Shown piece by piece: positions 35,591 through 47,825 of a stretch of DNA of 64,000 nucleotides. Numbering within the stretch: the stretch's first letter is position 1; the number at the start of each line of letters is the position of its first letter. The position numbers and the translations under genes were made by a program. The notes under the pieces were generated by a model. The model ran no database searches. It had not been told where the DNA came from and saw only the letters and a list, made by a program, of their open reading frames with translations. Origin of the DNA: Allodiplogaster sudhausi (lineage: Eukaryota; Nematoda; Chromadorea; Rhabditida; Diplogasteridae); contig CALZFC010000114.1 in assembly GCA_945643635.1 (NCBI GenBank), positions 257,001 through 321,000 of the forward strand. Reading direction: 5' to 3'.

Positions 35591-36133
35591 TTCACTCTCT
35601 CTATGTATCTTCCCCTCTCTTCCATTTTTTGCTTAATTGTTTTTCTAATCTTTCGTTTTCCAGTCTCTTCCATCCTATCACTCTTTACATCCCCCATTAT
35701 TCGTGGATGTTTCTCTCATTCCATGCATCGACTATGACTGTCTTCCTCCAACAACTCAATGACCTCCATCGACAAATATTTGTAAGAAGAACAAATCGAT
35801 GCAAATAAAAGCAAAAGGATCTTTATGAACTGCGTCCATCTTTTAGTATTTTGTTTAAACTATTTAACAGAATCCCTATTGAGTTTATCATGCACAAAAA
35901 AGATAACCATTAGCTGCATAATTACTCTCACTATCATTGATTCACTTTTATCTTAAATATTATATTTTTTAAAGAAACGTAACTTTGCTGTTGTTACAGT
36001 AATGAAGAAGGGTCGGCCACAGGGGCCTCTTCGCTTCGGGAAGCGGCGCGCCGGCCCGTCGGGACCGCTCCGCTTCGGCAAGCGCGCCCTCCAGCTGAGA
36101 TGGGCATCGAACGACATGGATGAGATGTACTGA
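32109..36133 (+). CDS. flp-15: FMRFamide-like neuropeptide precursor, flp-15 type
   Basis: Exon 1 (32109-32175) encodes a signal peptide, MRCNLLALLFLVIALLAHLV, and ends at a gtcagt donor in phase 1. Exon 2 (36000-36133) follows a ttgttacag acceptor in matching phase and carries two peptides, each with a Gly-Lys-Arg amidation and cleavage site: GRPQGPLRF and AGPSGPLRF. C. elegans flp-15 makes GGPQGPLRF-amide and RGPSGPLRF-amide, so the identity is strong. The 66-residue precursor ends DMDEMY. Processing should be by proprotein convertase, carboxypeptidase and amidation in secretory granules of neurons. The 3.8-kb intron could hide another exon. Exon 1 rests on the signal peptide, donor and phase only, so it is less certain than exon 2. 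Confidence 0.85.
32176..35999 (+). other. Long intron of the flp-15-like gene
   Basis: 3.8 kb of AT-rich DNA with CT arrays (32850-32910, 33940-33982, 35220-35270, 35540-35595) and GA-rich stretches (34160-34500). An open plus-strand stretch at 33470-33700 is not flanked by convincing splice sites and has no peptide motif. Nothing else is recognised. Confidence 0.5.
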
Positions 36134-36432
36134 ATGCGCCTTCCGCTTCGGTCGCGGCAGAAGACGCGTCTGCCGCTTCCGCATCGGCCGCAGCACCGCG
36201 CCTTTTAAGTTGAAAATTAATATTTGTACATTGTTGCAAGCCCATGAATGCCACCTGCATGGGTCGATGTGATCTCCTCGTTCTGTCCTACACGTATTGA
36301 TTTTCAATGAATACCCTTGCTTTAATACTTCCTTTTTCTCGTTCTCCTTCGCGTGGACCACCTTTTCCGCTGCCGACTCTCCAGTTGAACAACATCTTTA
36401 TCCATTTCAAAATTCGAACACCACTCACATAC

Positions 36433-36491
36433 GTATTTTGTCACTGCTGTCTGATCTGAGACATCCTCGATAAACGATCTCTGGTTGTCAT
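36433..36491 (-). other. Candidate orphan exon
   Basis: Acceptor tgtctgcag and a near-ideal donor gtatgtgagt bracket 59 bp that read DNQRSFIEDVSDQTAVTKY in one phase. It lies about 300 bp beyond the flp-15-like stop, on the opposite strand. No family match is recognised. It would be the lowest-coordinate member of the putative minus-strand gene between flp-15 and 43 kb. Confidence 0.3.
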
Positions 36492-37048
36492 CTGCAGACA
36501 TAGAGAGAGAGAGAAACCGAAAGAGACAGCGAGACCGAGAGAGAGAGAGAGAGAAACCAAGAGAGACAACGAGACAGAGACAGAGGGGGGGGGGAGAAAG
36601 AAACGCCCCGGTCACACCCTCTCTGAACAATCATAATAAAGAAGGGGGAGGAAGGAAGTCGAGACCCTCCGTAAATCTCCATATTAGAGTGGATCGATTA
36701 ATTGCTCGCGATGTCCCTTTCTAACTTCGGCTGCCCCCTCTCTATTGATGGTTTGAACTAACGGCCAGTACCTGGGAAAGGCCGGAGAACATTCGGTTTG
36801 TTGGGGCTAACAATAAAGTGTTAAAATGGAAAAAAGTAGTTTTTTTTCATTTTCAACTCAGCCCGGTCTCCATAATGCCGCTAGACAACGAAATGAAAAG
36901 ATACATATGCACATTCATGTTGCGACGAGTGTGCGCATTCGAGTGGGTGAAGCGTGTAGTACATTACATGTCAAGGAGGTGAGAGTGGAGGAAGGAGAGA
37001 GAGAGAGATTGAAGAGGGAGAGAGAAGAGAAAGGGAGCAGAGAGATAT

Positions 37049-37087
<39 letters not shown>

Positions 37088-37252
37088 GCGAGGGAGACGG
37101 GGACTGTAGGGGGCAGCTTTCGCAAGTCTGAAGAGAGCGACTCCATGACAATAGGAACGACTGGCACACTGTCAACAGACGGCTCTCTTCGCCTGCGCGA
37201 TGCTTGCCTAGGATGGAGAGGGAGACTGGTGGAGAGAGGGAAAGAAGCAGAC

Positions 37253-37292
<40 letters not shown>

Positions 37293-39988
37293 TTAAAGGG
37301 AGGGACGGAGAATAAAACAGAATTATGCAATTAATACGAGGATCAAGAGAGTCACGACGACCAAGAAGACGGAGAGGCACTGTAGAGGAGAGAGAGAGAA
37401 TAAGAGGAAGAGAGTGGAAGAGTAAAATATCCTCTCCTTGGTCTTTCATTTCAAAAGGTCATGCGTCTACTGGCTTCTCCCGTACCTCACATTGCGTGAC
37501 CGTAAATGACGGAGATGGGAGATTGAAGACAAAGAGAGAGAGAGGGAGAGAGGGAGAGAGAGTGCGGGAAATAAAAGCTCGGTGCTGACCACTGTAAAGG
37601 CTGTGTAACGGTAGACTCGACGCCATCTTGGGAGAGAGAGGGAAGAATTGAGAGGCAGAGACAGAGAGAGAGAGCTCTTTCTGGCTGCTCAAGCAACATC
37701 ATAAATGTTCGGTCAGCTCTGACATGTTCCGTGACATGTTGTGGTGGTGTGGCTGTCGTGTGTGCAGAAGGTTATGTGGTTGTATGCGAGGGAGGTAGCC
37801 GACAGGGAGGAGGAGGGTGGGAGAGGGTAGGCGGATGATGGAGTTGGCGTCCCTGAAACGGTTACCGCAGGGGCTTTTCCCCGGGCACCTCTCGGCCAAA
37901 GTGCGCTGCAACACTGTGCGCCTTCATTTTTATGGCGTACATGCATATGCGCCCTCCGGAAGAGACTCCGCCCTCGATTCCCCTACTCTCCGGCTCTCTC
38001 CTCTCTCCCTCTCTTTCTCGCTCTGATCACTCGATATTTCTCTCGCTCTCTCCCTCTCTATAGGACCATCGGGGCTGTTATCGCTTTTGCTACCTGTTCA
38101 TTTCTCTCTCCCGCTCCCACCCTCTCTCTCTCTGTATATATCTCTCTCTTTCAGTCACTCTCTCGCTCTCTCTCTCCGGCTCCAATCCCCTCGCCCACTG
38201 CTCATGGATGATACGGTAGGCGGTTCTTCTCCTGTCAAGTCGCTTTTCACTCTCCAGATGTGTTGAGGGGCGCTGCGAAGTGCATTACATGAAACAGAAG
38301 AACAACAATATGAAATGGATTGGGAGAGAGAGAGAGAGAGAGAGGAAAATAAGAATAAATAGAGAATGAATACCAAAAGAAAGAAATGAAAAGAAGATCA
38401 GGAAATTCCCCCATTCCTTTACTGTTTCCTACCATAGTGCTGTAAAAAGCTTCTTGAGAATAAGGTTGGCCCCGGTCTGACTGTTAGTCAGGCACTTGGG
38501 TGTTAAAATGGTTTTTCTACAGTAGCCTCATCAGATGCTAACAGTGCTTGGCTCTCCGAGTACTTAAATTACTGTCTCTCTTTCTCTCCACCTCTTTCTC
38601 TCCCTCTCTAATACTCCTCCTCTCCATCTCTGGCTCTCTTTCCAGCGCTCTCACACTCTCTGTCCAATCTGTCTCTCCATCTCTGATCCTCACATTCGCT
38701 CACCTCGGTCTCTGACTCGCCACTTAAGATTTCATGCCATCAGTGGAATCTTAATCACCTTTCTTCTTCTCTCTGGTCCAAGAAAGGTTTAGTTTTTACG
38801 GTTCTCTCGCTCTTTGTCTTCTTCTCGGTCATTCTCTCTCCGACTCTCTTGTTCGCTCTCTATCTCTCTCATAATCTCTCTTTCTCCTTCTCTCTTCCTC
38901 TATCTCTCACTCACCCTTATGCATTCATTTGACTCTTGCTTACCTGCAGAATGTTCGTTCTAATTTCTCTAATTTATCTAATTCGCCCGATGCGCAACTC
39001 TCTCATCGCCTTTTTCCGCTCACTTGCACACAGAATATAAGAAGAAATAGAGTGAGTTAGAAAAGACTGTAGAGGGAGAAAGAGAGAGAGAGAGAACGAG
39101 TAAGAGAGAGAAAGTGAGACAGTGAGAGAGAAGAGAGGGGGATAGACAGATAGCGCAAGGATATAGAAAATGGTAGATGAAACGAGACTTTGAAAAAGGA
39201 TGAGGGACAGACGGAGGTAGAGAGAAAAGATTCAGAAATATGTAGAGGTAGAGAGAGAGAGAGACAAAGAGAGATGAATTTGAAGGGAGAAAGAATGTAT
39301 CGACGAAACCTTACAAATAGTATGTACAAGGGCGTGCCTTGAAGATGCATTTACTGAAGAAAAGGAGGATGGACGAAGAAATAGGCACAAAATAGAGAAA
39401 AGCTAAAATTGCCTTGAAATATTAAGTGATTAATAGCGAAGAAAGAGAGAGAGAGAAAGAGAGAGAGAGGAGAGAGAGAGAGCAGTAGAATGTGAGATGA
39501 CTTTCGGATTTTACTGTTACTAGAAATGACTTAAAATAAAATTAAAAGTAAAAATAATGAAAAAGATAGTAACCTTGGTATTCGTTGAAGAAAGATGTAT
39601 TCGAAGGATAGTCTGATACATTACGGCGAAAAATAGCCTTAAAATAGTGCGAGAGCATGAAAGTGTGCAGGATTTTCAATAGGAAATGAATGATTAAAAT
39701 AATGAATAAAATCAGGTTAATGATCACACAAAAACTACAAAATATCCCCTAGAAAATGTACCATAAAGATCTTAAAATACATCTCTAGTCTATATTCTGC
39801 TTTTTTTATGATAATGAAAATGATCAATAGATTTTCATGCCCTTGGTCTTTTGAAACTTTTGAATGCCTCTAGAATAGAACTATCTGCATATTCACCGAA
39901 TATTCCTATTGGTGAGGGGGGAAAATTGCCGATAGGAGCGTAAGAGATTCGTTGACATCACAATCCAAGCCTTCTTCGTCTTTCTCAC

Positions 39989-40569
39989 CTGACACGATGC
40001 ATTGCATTCGCACTCCCGCACGGGGGTCCGCGGAGGGGCGAATGAGAACAAGGGGAGGATCAAAGGAATCCTCATATGAGGAGAGAGAGAGAGAGAGAGA
40101 GAGTGAGAGAGTGAAAGATATGGAGAGAGAGTGAGACAGGGGAGAGTGGGAGAGAGAGAGAGTGAAAGAGATGGAGAGAGAGTGAGACAGGGGAGAGGGG
40201 GAGAGAGAAAGACATACATATGATTCGCGAGAATGGCTGAGATCGTCGAACTCTCGAATTAGGACTGAAGGGATGAACGGGAAGGAGCCTTACAGTCGTC
40301 AGTCTTCCATTTCAATCAAGTTGGTCAGGAGAGCACAGGAAGGAGCATACATCTCTCTCTTTCCCTTTCTCTTTCTCTCTTTCTTTCCCTTCATCTCTCC
40401 CTCTCTCTCTCTCTCTCTCAAAAAAAAAGAAGCAATAAAAAGCAGCGGCCTCTTTGATCGGCGCCGATTTGGAATGGGCTACCTATCTAGCCCATACCTC
40501 TATAACCTCCTATCCCCCTTCATCTAACTAACTCCCTGATGGTGAGACCAACCAGCCGAGACTGTCAGT
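39989..40569 (-). other. Two candidate exons resembling immunoglobulin-domain sequence
   Basis: Exon-like units 40533-40569 (acceptor acccgcag, donor gttagt) and 39989-40070 (donor gtgaga) join in phase to read LTVSAGWSHHQG followed by DSFDPPLVLIRPSADPRAG and VRMQCIVSG. The pattern, a G-strand LTV, a linker, then PxVxIxP...AGxxxxxCxVxG, is that of the junction between two I-set Ig domains. The upstream acceptor at 40070 is weak and other frames are open too. If real, it belongs to a minus-strand cell-adhesion or matrix-type gene. Confidence 0.25.
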
Positions 40570-40866
40570 CTGCGGGTGCGGAGAGGTGTGAAGATGAAGA
40601 AGTAGACTCTCTCAGAGGGATGGTGAGTGGCGGGGTTGAGGGCATTAAAGAATGGGGAAGGAGGACCTTGCTGCTCTCTCAAGAGGTCTTCTCCATCAAA
40701 GGAGGTGGTAGTCGGGGGAAGGGTTGAGGGAGGAAAGGTAGAGAGAGAGAGTGAGAAACACTGCCTGTTCAAAAGGAGGTACTCTCTCATTCAGTCGTTC
40801 ATCGTCTCTCTTTCATTCAGTCTCTCTCTGTCTGGGTCTCTTTCTGCTTTCTCCCTCTCTCTCTCA

Positions 40867-40898
<32 letters not shown>

Positions 40899-41292
40899 TT
40901 CAGAGTGTGTCTAAAAGACGGTCGTGTGCGAACTGTCGAGAGTGCGCGGATGAATAGAATCGGACCGGACTGAAGGTGAACGAGTTGAGGAAGAGGAGAC
41001 GGCATACACACGACGCGTGAGCAGTAGCATGTAAAGGTGGAGGAGGGGGAAGGGAGGGAGACAGAAAGAGAAAGAGAAGAAAGAGACAGAGAAACAGAGA
41101 GACAGAGAGAGAGAGAGAGAAAGTATGAGAAGCAAAGAGCGGGGGTACAAGAAAAGACAATATGCGCAACAGGAAGGACAAATTCAAAGGAAAGAGTGAG
41201 GGGTGGAAGGACGTGAAGGAAAAAGTTAATAAGATGGATGGAGGGAATGCGGATGAGCAGAAGAGTTGTGATTGGTGGCGAGAGAAAGAGGA

Positions 41293-41349
<57 letters not shown>

Positions 41350-42205
41350 AGGGAGAAAGCGGAGAGAGAGAGAGAGAGAGAGAAAGCGGAGAGAAAGAGA
41401 CAATGAAGACAACTGGAAACATGCGCAAAGTACTAGAACATGAGATTGAGAATGTACAAGAAAACGAGAATAGCAGGGGGAGGAACCACAAGTTGCAGCC
41501 ACTGGATGTAAGGGCAGCCACTCATAGTCGGCAAATTGGCAAGAGAGGGAGAGAGAGAAAGAGGGAGAGAGAGAGAGAGAGTGAGGGAGAACGATTGAAG
41601 GAGATAAAGAGGGAGAAAGAAAAGGCGAGAGTAAGAGAGAGATATATAAAACAGAGAAAGAAACGAATTAAAGAGAATAGCGAGGGAGAGCCAGGAGGGA
41701 CCTTGACTGGCTAATTGCTGCGTTTATAGGTGCGCAGATAGGCGGGTTGGCTTGCTTGGTGCTACCCGACAGAGCAAGGCGGAGTTGGTTAGGAAGATAG
41801 AGAGAGAGAGAGAGAGAGAGAGGTGAGTGAGAGAGAGAGGGGTGAGTGAGAAACTAAGAGCGAGGGAATGAGAGCAAGAGAGAGAGGCTGAGAGAGAAAG
41901 AGTGAGAGATATAGGGAGAGCGTAACAGAAGGATCAGGTAGGCCTACGCCATAGCATGGAAGCCGCTGCTGTTGATGACGTCGTTATCGATAGGGCAGAG
42001 GGGGCGAGAGCGATATGTATATTTTGAAAGATATATAGAGGGAGAGTGAGATAGCATAAGAGCGCGAGAGGGAGCAGAGAGAGAGAGGGTAAGGGAGCAG
42101 GGGAGGAGGAATAAGAGTAAGAAGCAAGCGTCATCCACACCGGGAAGCGAGTGCGAGAAAGCGAAGTATTGCTCATCAAGTTGAGAGCTTCCTTGAATTT
42201 AGCCT

Positions 42206-42250
<45 letters not shown>

Positions 42251-42302
42251 AGAGCGGGGGAGAGCAAAAGAAAGAGAGATGGTGGGAGGTACAAGAAAGA
42301 AA

Positions 42303-42346
<44 letters not shown>

Positions 42347-42827
42347 ACACAAAGAACTGCAGATAATGAGTTAAACTACAACTTTGACCTACATATGTAT
42401 GTATGTAAGTATGTGCGTGAACGCGGATAAGCTGATAACCACATGCTATCCGAGTTGAAGAGGGCTGAATTTTGCGATGTGAGAGAGGGAAAAAGTTTGA
42501 CAGAGAAAGAGACAGAGGTTGAGAGAGAGCAGCGGCTGAGAAACTGAAAGAGTCAGATAGAGAAAGATATGGAATAAGTATGAAGATGGGAGTGGCACTC
42601 ATGTGCATAGACAGATACGTACAACCGAAGAGCCAGCCACTCCCCATGGTTGCGTGTATGTCTCTGCCTATTTCAATTCTACTCCTCCTTCTGGTCCCCT
42701 CTCCTTCTCTTCATTAGGCACAATTGATGTGACAGCACACATGGAATATACGTCTACCTTTACGAGAGGAGTGAGATTGAGAAAGAGAAAGAAAGAAACA
42801 GAGAAAAGAATGATAGGGAGAGAGAGC

Positions 42828-42873
<46 letters not shown>

Positions 42874-43482
42874 CGAGAATCTCAGGGCGTCGCCGGACAC
42901 GAAACGAACACGCTCAACATTCAGCGAATGCTATTTCTTTCTTTCTATCTCCGCATCTCGATCTCCTTCTCTCGCCATTTGTCTCCTTATCTTCGCTCTC
43001 TCAACGTCTCTTACATAGCTTCCTGCACGTTGTATAAGCGGGCTACATACATATATTCATTTAAAATAACATTTTACACGAAACAAGGAGTCGCTGTCGT
43101 ACTGTACAATTGTTTGAGTAATTTCAATTTCACGAGTAGAGACAACAAAGCTCTGCCTCCCAAACAGTACGCAACCATACTGAAGTTTTGCCTAGCAAAT
43201 TGCTGCCGATGTCATGATTGAAAGCATTAACTCGGTTTCTCCCTCTTCACAGTTCCTGCTCAATTTCAGTCAATCCCAGGAGATCCATCTTTGACTGTCC
43301 CACACACCGCTTCTTCTGGTTCCCCAACATGCTCGTCCTCAGTTTTAGTTGCTCCATTAATTTATCAGTCATATGAAAGAAGTTCAGAATGATGCTTGAC
43401 GGAACTAAGGAAATGATCTTGAGGAAGAGAAATAAAATTAACAAATCTGAATTAAAGCTAGCAGAGTATTATAATCACTTTA

Positions 43483-46400
43483 CTAGTTGAAATACATCTC
43501 GTCTAGGCTGTCGCCTCTCTTCAGTCGCTGCAATATTACACCGAATCACGATCAGACACACAACTTACGTTTAGTTATTTAACTATTTATCTCGCAACTT
43601 TATAAAGTACCCTTTCCCAGAAATGTTTATTTTCATTTTAATACAAATCAATAAAATCGATTGAATTAGTGATTTTTTTTAAAATAAAAACTAATTAATA
43701 TTGTATGAATGAATGTTTCAAAAACTTTGTTCTCTTGCAGTGCCCCTTTTGGAGCCGCTCGCTTTCTTGCTGAGCCCCCGCTCTTCAGGATGTCTTGGTC
43801 AGCCTCTCGCTTCACTACAAAGAATCCATCTCTCTGAGCGCGGCCTTCTCGACCTGGAAGTATTCCCTGTGCAATGAAAGACAAAATGAATACATACATG
43901 ATAATTAATAAAGAACAAAATGAAAACAGATAATTAGAGGGAGTAAGATAATCAAATTAAAGCAAGAAAAAAGCTTTTTTCCTCGGCGGTGATTTGTGCA
44001 AGCCTTGGAATGACTGGGGATTCATGGGCACTAGGCGATAGGGCACCGAATTCTTGATAAAGATAATCTCGTCGTTATCTCCTCCCTCCACTGGCTCGCT
44101 GCCCCCTTCCTCTGTTCTCTTCGCTCTTAGACTCTTTGCCACTTCGTAGATCTGTAATTTATTTGTGAAACAATAATTAATAAAGCAAATTTGAATAAAA
44201 AAACTACCTCAACAAAAAAGATTCATAATTGCAACTACCGTGCATGGAAAAAGAGAACGACCTGAGAGCGCTTGATAGAAGGGAAGAGCGGAAGGACTTC
44301 GGAAGGTTTGAGTGTCTTGAGAAGCTCCATAATTTCCACCCTCTCAGCTGGTTTAAGTCTCTGCAAACGAATCATTTTCCAGGACAGAAATTATACACGA
44401 AGACTGGTTGCACATCGTTCAATTATAAAATTTAATTTTTGAGCTATAGGGAGGATATTTTATCTTCAAAAAATGGATCTCATTTTACACATATGGCTTT
44501 CGTCAAGAATCCAATCTACGGTAGCAATCCATTCTTCAAAATCATTATTAAAGCGCAAGTATTTTCATAGCTATATTATATCCTGCTCCTACTGATGGGT
44601 TTTACTTTCACTGGAAACTTCCAAATTATTCGAAGTCCGAAGAAGAAGCAGCAGCCAGAGAGTCCATTTCATTCACATTTTCCTTTAACAAAAATGCCAA
44701 TATTATTCTCGCACAAAAAATATAGTTTACCTGGTTTTCCTTAAAAAATTACACAAAAACATATTTTCAAAGAATATTTTTTACTACAAAACTGGATGCG
44801 TTTAAATTACTATTAAAAACCCCTCCAGTCTAACCTGAGAATCGCTGAGGACAGCAGCAGAGGAAGAAGTGGACTGTTCAAGCGACTTCGACGTATTTTC
44901 ATCTGACCGGGTGCCAACATAGAGCATCGGTCTCTTAACTCAGTTATTATGCATTCAAGAACTAACAATGCAGTCTTTATTGTTTATATCACTAATTTTA
45001 TATTACTAAATTCACCTTCTGCTCATACCTTATGACGGCGACAACTCGCCGCATCCAGAACATCGCCAGCTTCGGTGTAAACGTAGGAAATCATTGCATA
45101 GCCACCTACCGGAGTTCCGGTTGACTTTTGCAGAAAGTGGACCTGGGGAAGTGTATATATTTTACCACATAAAGAAATAGCTCATTAATTCACTTTATAC
45201 TAGAACTACTTCCGTCTCTCTTTTCCGTTTTCTGCTTCGTAAAAGGGAGACGGAAGAAGTCCTCCAATAAAATGAATTAATGAAGTATTTGTTAGTGCAA
45301 ATAAATATATAAAGATCCCGTGCTAAAAAATACTTAGCGCATTCTTGACATTAAGAGAGCCAATCTGATAGGCTCGACCACGGGCGTGCAGGGAATAAAA
45401 CTATTTTTTGATTTTAATTTTCTTTGAAGGGTTACTGTAGATTGGGGATTCCAAAAACATTTTTTTCAAAAATTTATTTTCGTTTTTAAGCACAGTATAC
45501 CTCAAAATGTCGAAATATTTTAAATGGCCATAACTTTTTGTAAACTTAACGAAATTGAATTTTTAAAAGTTTATTACGTTCAGCAATCCCAGGGGCATAA
45601 AAAAGTCATACATAATTTTTTGAAAAAATTTCATTTAAGGGGTCATATTGACACCCAAATATATCTTGGGTGTAATGTGGGCCCGAAAACGTTTCGAGGG
45701 CGCGGATACGACACCACCACGTGAAAGAGGAGCATTTATAACCCCTAGTACACTGGTTGACTTAGGGAGCACGTATTGGTAGCTTAATTTTCGCCTGAAC
45801 ATTCACATTTGCTCAAACTGGCGAGCAGGTAAATTGGCATAAATCGCTTCAAACTTAACAATGGGCAGAATTAGAGTGATCATTCGATTTGTCTTCTTAA
45901 AACTAAGAAAATAGTTCCAAAGAACGCATGACTTTTCTTTTAATTTCACTTTTTCAACACTTTTTTGGCAAAAACCTTTTTTATGCGTCTTGAATTCGGC
46001 ACCTTTTCGCCAGTTTCTGATATTTTTTGAGCAGAAGGCGCCATAGTTTTGCCGTCGTAAGAAAGAGCATTTAATTTTACATAGTTTACATAGGTTTACA
46101 ACTGAATTTGACCACGTATTTGATGCGATTTTACGGCCAGAAACTCCTCAACTCCGCAAACAATCTTGTCACAATACTGGAAACAATCTCGCCACAATTC
46201 CTCAAATATATCAACTAATTGCAAATAATTGCAACTAAATAAATGAAGAGTATTAAAAAAAAATTTGCTTTTTTTAAAAGTCAACGGATTTCTGTCTCTA
46301 ATTCTATATTATCGAAAATATTGAGGCTATATTGAGGTGACGGGCAATTATACAGGTTCAAAAAAAAACCCGTTCTTTAACGTGGTGGAAGATAAATGCA

Positions 46401-47667
46401 GAAATTCCGTTTAAAATAAGTCGTAAACGTACATTTCCGTAGTTATAGGGGAATTATGTGAGATACGAAAAAACAATTTACCAATTATTTTTTTGTAATG
46501 TTGTACAAATATACCATATCTGTATAAAATCGACTGGAGAGCAATCCCATCTTGTTTCTAGCTCAAGTACAACACGCTCGGGAACGATTCGGGGATTTAA
46601 AATTTTGATAATTTGCGGAGTTGAGGAGTTTCTGGCCGTAAAATCGCATCAAATACGTGGTCAAATTCAGTTGTAAACCTATGTAAACTATGTAAAATTA
46701 AATGCTCTTTCTTACGACGGCAAAACTATGGCGCCTTCTGCTCAAAAAATATCAGAAACTGGTGAAAAGATGCCGAATTCAAGACGCATAAAAAAGGTTT
46801 TTGCCAAAAAGTGTTGAAAAAGTGAAATTAAAAGAAAAGTCATGCGTTCTTTGGAACTATTTTCTTAGTTTTAAGAAGACAAATCGAATGATCACTCTAA
46901 TTCTGCCCATTGTCGAAACGTTTTCGGGCCCAAATTTCGGGCTCGAAACGTTTTCGGGCCCAAATTGCACCTAAGATATATTTGGGTGTCAATATGACCC
47001 CTTAAATGAAATTTTTTCAAAAAATTATGTATGACTTTTTTATGCCCCTGGGATTGCTGAACGTAATAAACTTTTTCGCATTGTACTTTGTAGCTCCAAT
47101 CGCGTGGTGAGGGAAAGTAATATGACATGTGCTATTCTTTTATTGTGCATCAATTTGCTTCAATCTTTTTCCTAAGCATTCTACGAATTGAGTTTTATAA
47201 GTAGAGCAAGACCGGTCCATGAGATTTCCGCCACTTTTCCTTATGTTGCTGTTCTTTTTACCTTCCTGTGTGTACCCGATTTAAATCGAAATTGCTGTTG
47301 TTGCCCGAATGCTCTGTTCCTTCGCCCACTTTAATCGGCCATTGTCTCCCGACTATTGGAATTTTTTTTTTGAACTTTTGCGTTAAGTTTATTAAATCTG
47401 TTGCGTTCAGTCGTGGTATTAAGTCTGGATTTATGAAGTCTACGGGCCTTTTTCTATCTGCAGACCGTGCTCGTCGATCTCCTGGAGAAGAACGACACAG
47501 TGGGTCTCTAGGCAGTCGCGTTCCGCGTGAGTTCGCGCCTCCGCCGTCACCTTCAATGCTCGTTGCGGCGCCGCGTCCCGTAGCTGCAGCTTATGGCGCC
47601 GACTCACGGGCTTAAGCCCGGCCAGTTGAAGGCATTGAAGTTTTTCTAAATCATTTTCGTATCTCAT
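43483..47667 (-). CDS. Unrecognised conserved-looking protein, about 298 residues
   Basis: Eight exons (47276-47352 and 47466-47667 at the 5' end, then 45029-45142, 44835-44933, 44262-44360, about 44032-44151, 43726-43866, 43483-43527) join in phase. The start is MRYENDLEKLQCLQ and the end GDSLDEMYFN. The N-terminal third is helical and charged (CLETHCVVLLQEIDEH), the middle reads GGYAMISYVYTEAGDVLD and RPMLYVGTRSDENTS, later KPAERVEIMELLKTLKPSE, and the tail is Lys/Arg-rich (GSARKRAAPKG). There is no signal peptide or membrane segment; the basic tail suggests a nuclear protein. The donor at 44032 (gtgccc) is weak: reading through gives an alternative C-terminus ending at 43957. I do not recognise the family. 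Confidence 0.7.
45567..47073. mobile_element. Foldback element with unequal inverted arms (IR3)
   Basis: About 45567-46165 is repeated in reverse complement at about 46595-47073 around a spacer of about 430 bp. The left arm has about 155 bp (about 45700-45858) missing from the right. No transposase frame is seen. It sits in intron 2 of the unrecognised minus-strand gene. Just outside the left arm, 45358-45405 resembles the terminal repeat of the element at 13742-14735. Confidence 0.9.
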
Positions 47668-47825
47668 TTTCTTAAATAGGAATGTGGATATCAATTTCAC
47701 CTTGAAATTTGCTTCGGAAGCAGATAAGTGGCATTTTCGGTATATTATTTTTATACAAATAGTGATTCTAAAGTGTTCTATGGAAATTGGAACAGTTTTC
47801 GGTCATTCTATTTCCCATCAACGAG
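47668..47825. promoter_or_regulatory. Divergent intergenic region between unknown gene and TAO kinase
   Basis: Only about 160 bp separate the assigned start of the minus-strand gene (47667) from the first assigned kinase exon (47826). By position it should hold both promoters and the kinase start codon or trans-splice site. No core element could be assigned by eye. Confidence 0.45.

Larger units (their letters stand above)
36134..43482. other. GA arrays with minus-strand exon-like islands
   Basis: Long GA arrays (36495-36590, 37010-37083, 37255-37290, 41040-41405, 41540-41690, 41795-41920, 42200-42340, 42780-42872) separate short unique islands. Several islands have minus-strand acceptor/donor pairs with open frames: 36433-36491, 39989-40070, 40533-40569 and about 42126-42191. 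Two of them read like immunoglobulin strands (listed separately). Other islands (37100-37200, 37710-37930, 38180-38290, 41440-41510) are open but ambiguous. CT-rich DNA lies at 38030-38180 and 38570-38910; 39500-39890 is plain AT-rich DNA. I cannot assemble a gene. Confidence 0.4.

Noticed and set aside
35969..36361. Minus-strand ORFs opposite the flp-15 exon
   Set aside because: They are antisense shadows of the GC-rich peptide repeats; the plus frame has a signal-peptide exon, splice sites and dibasic amidation sites.
45524..47128. Small ORFs shared by the two arms of IR3
   Set aside because: Shared only because the arms are inverted copies; no motif of transposase or other protein.
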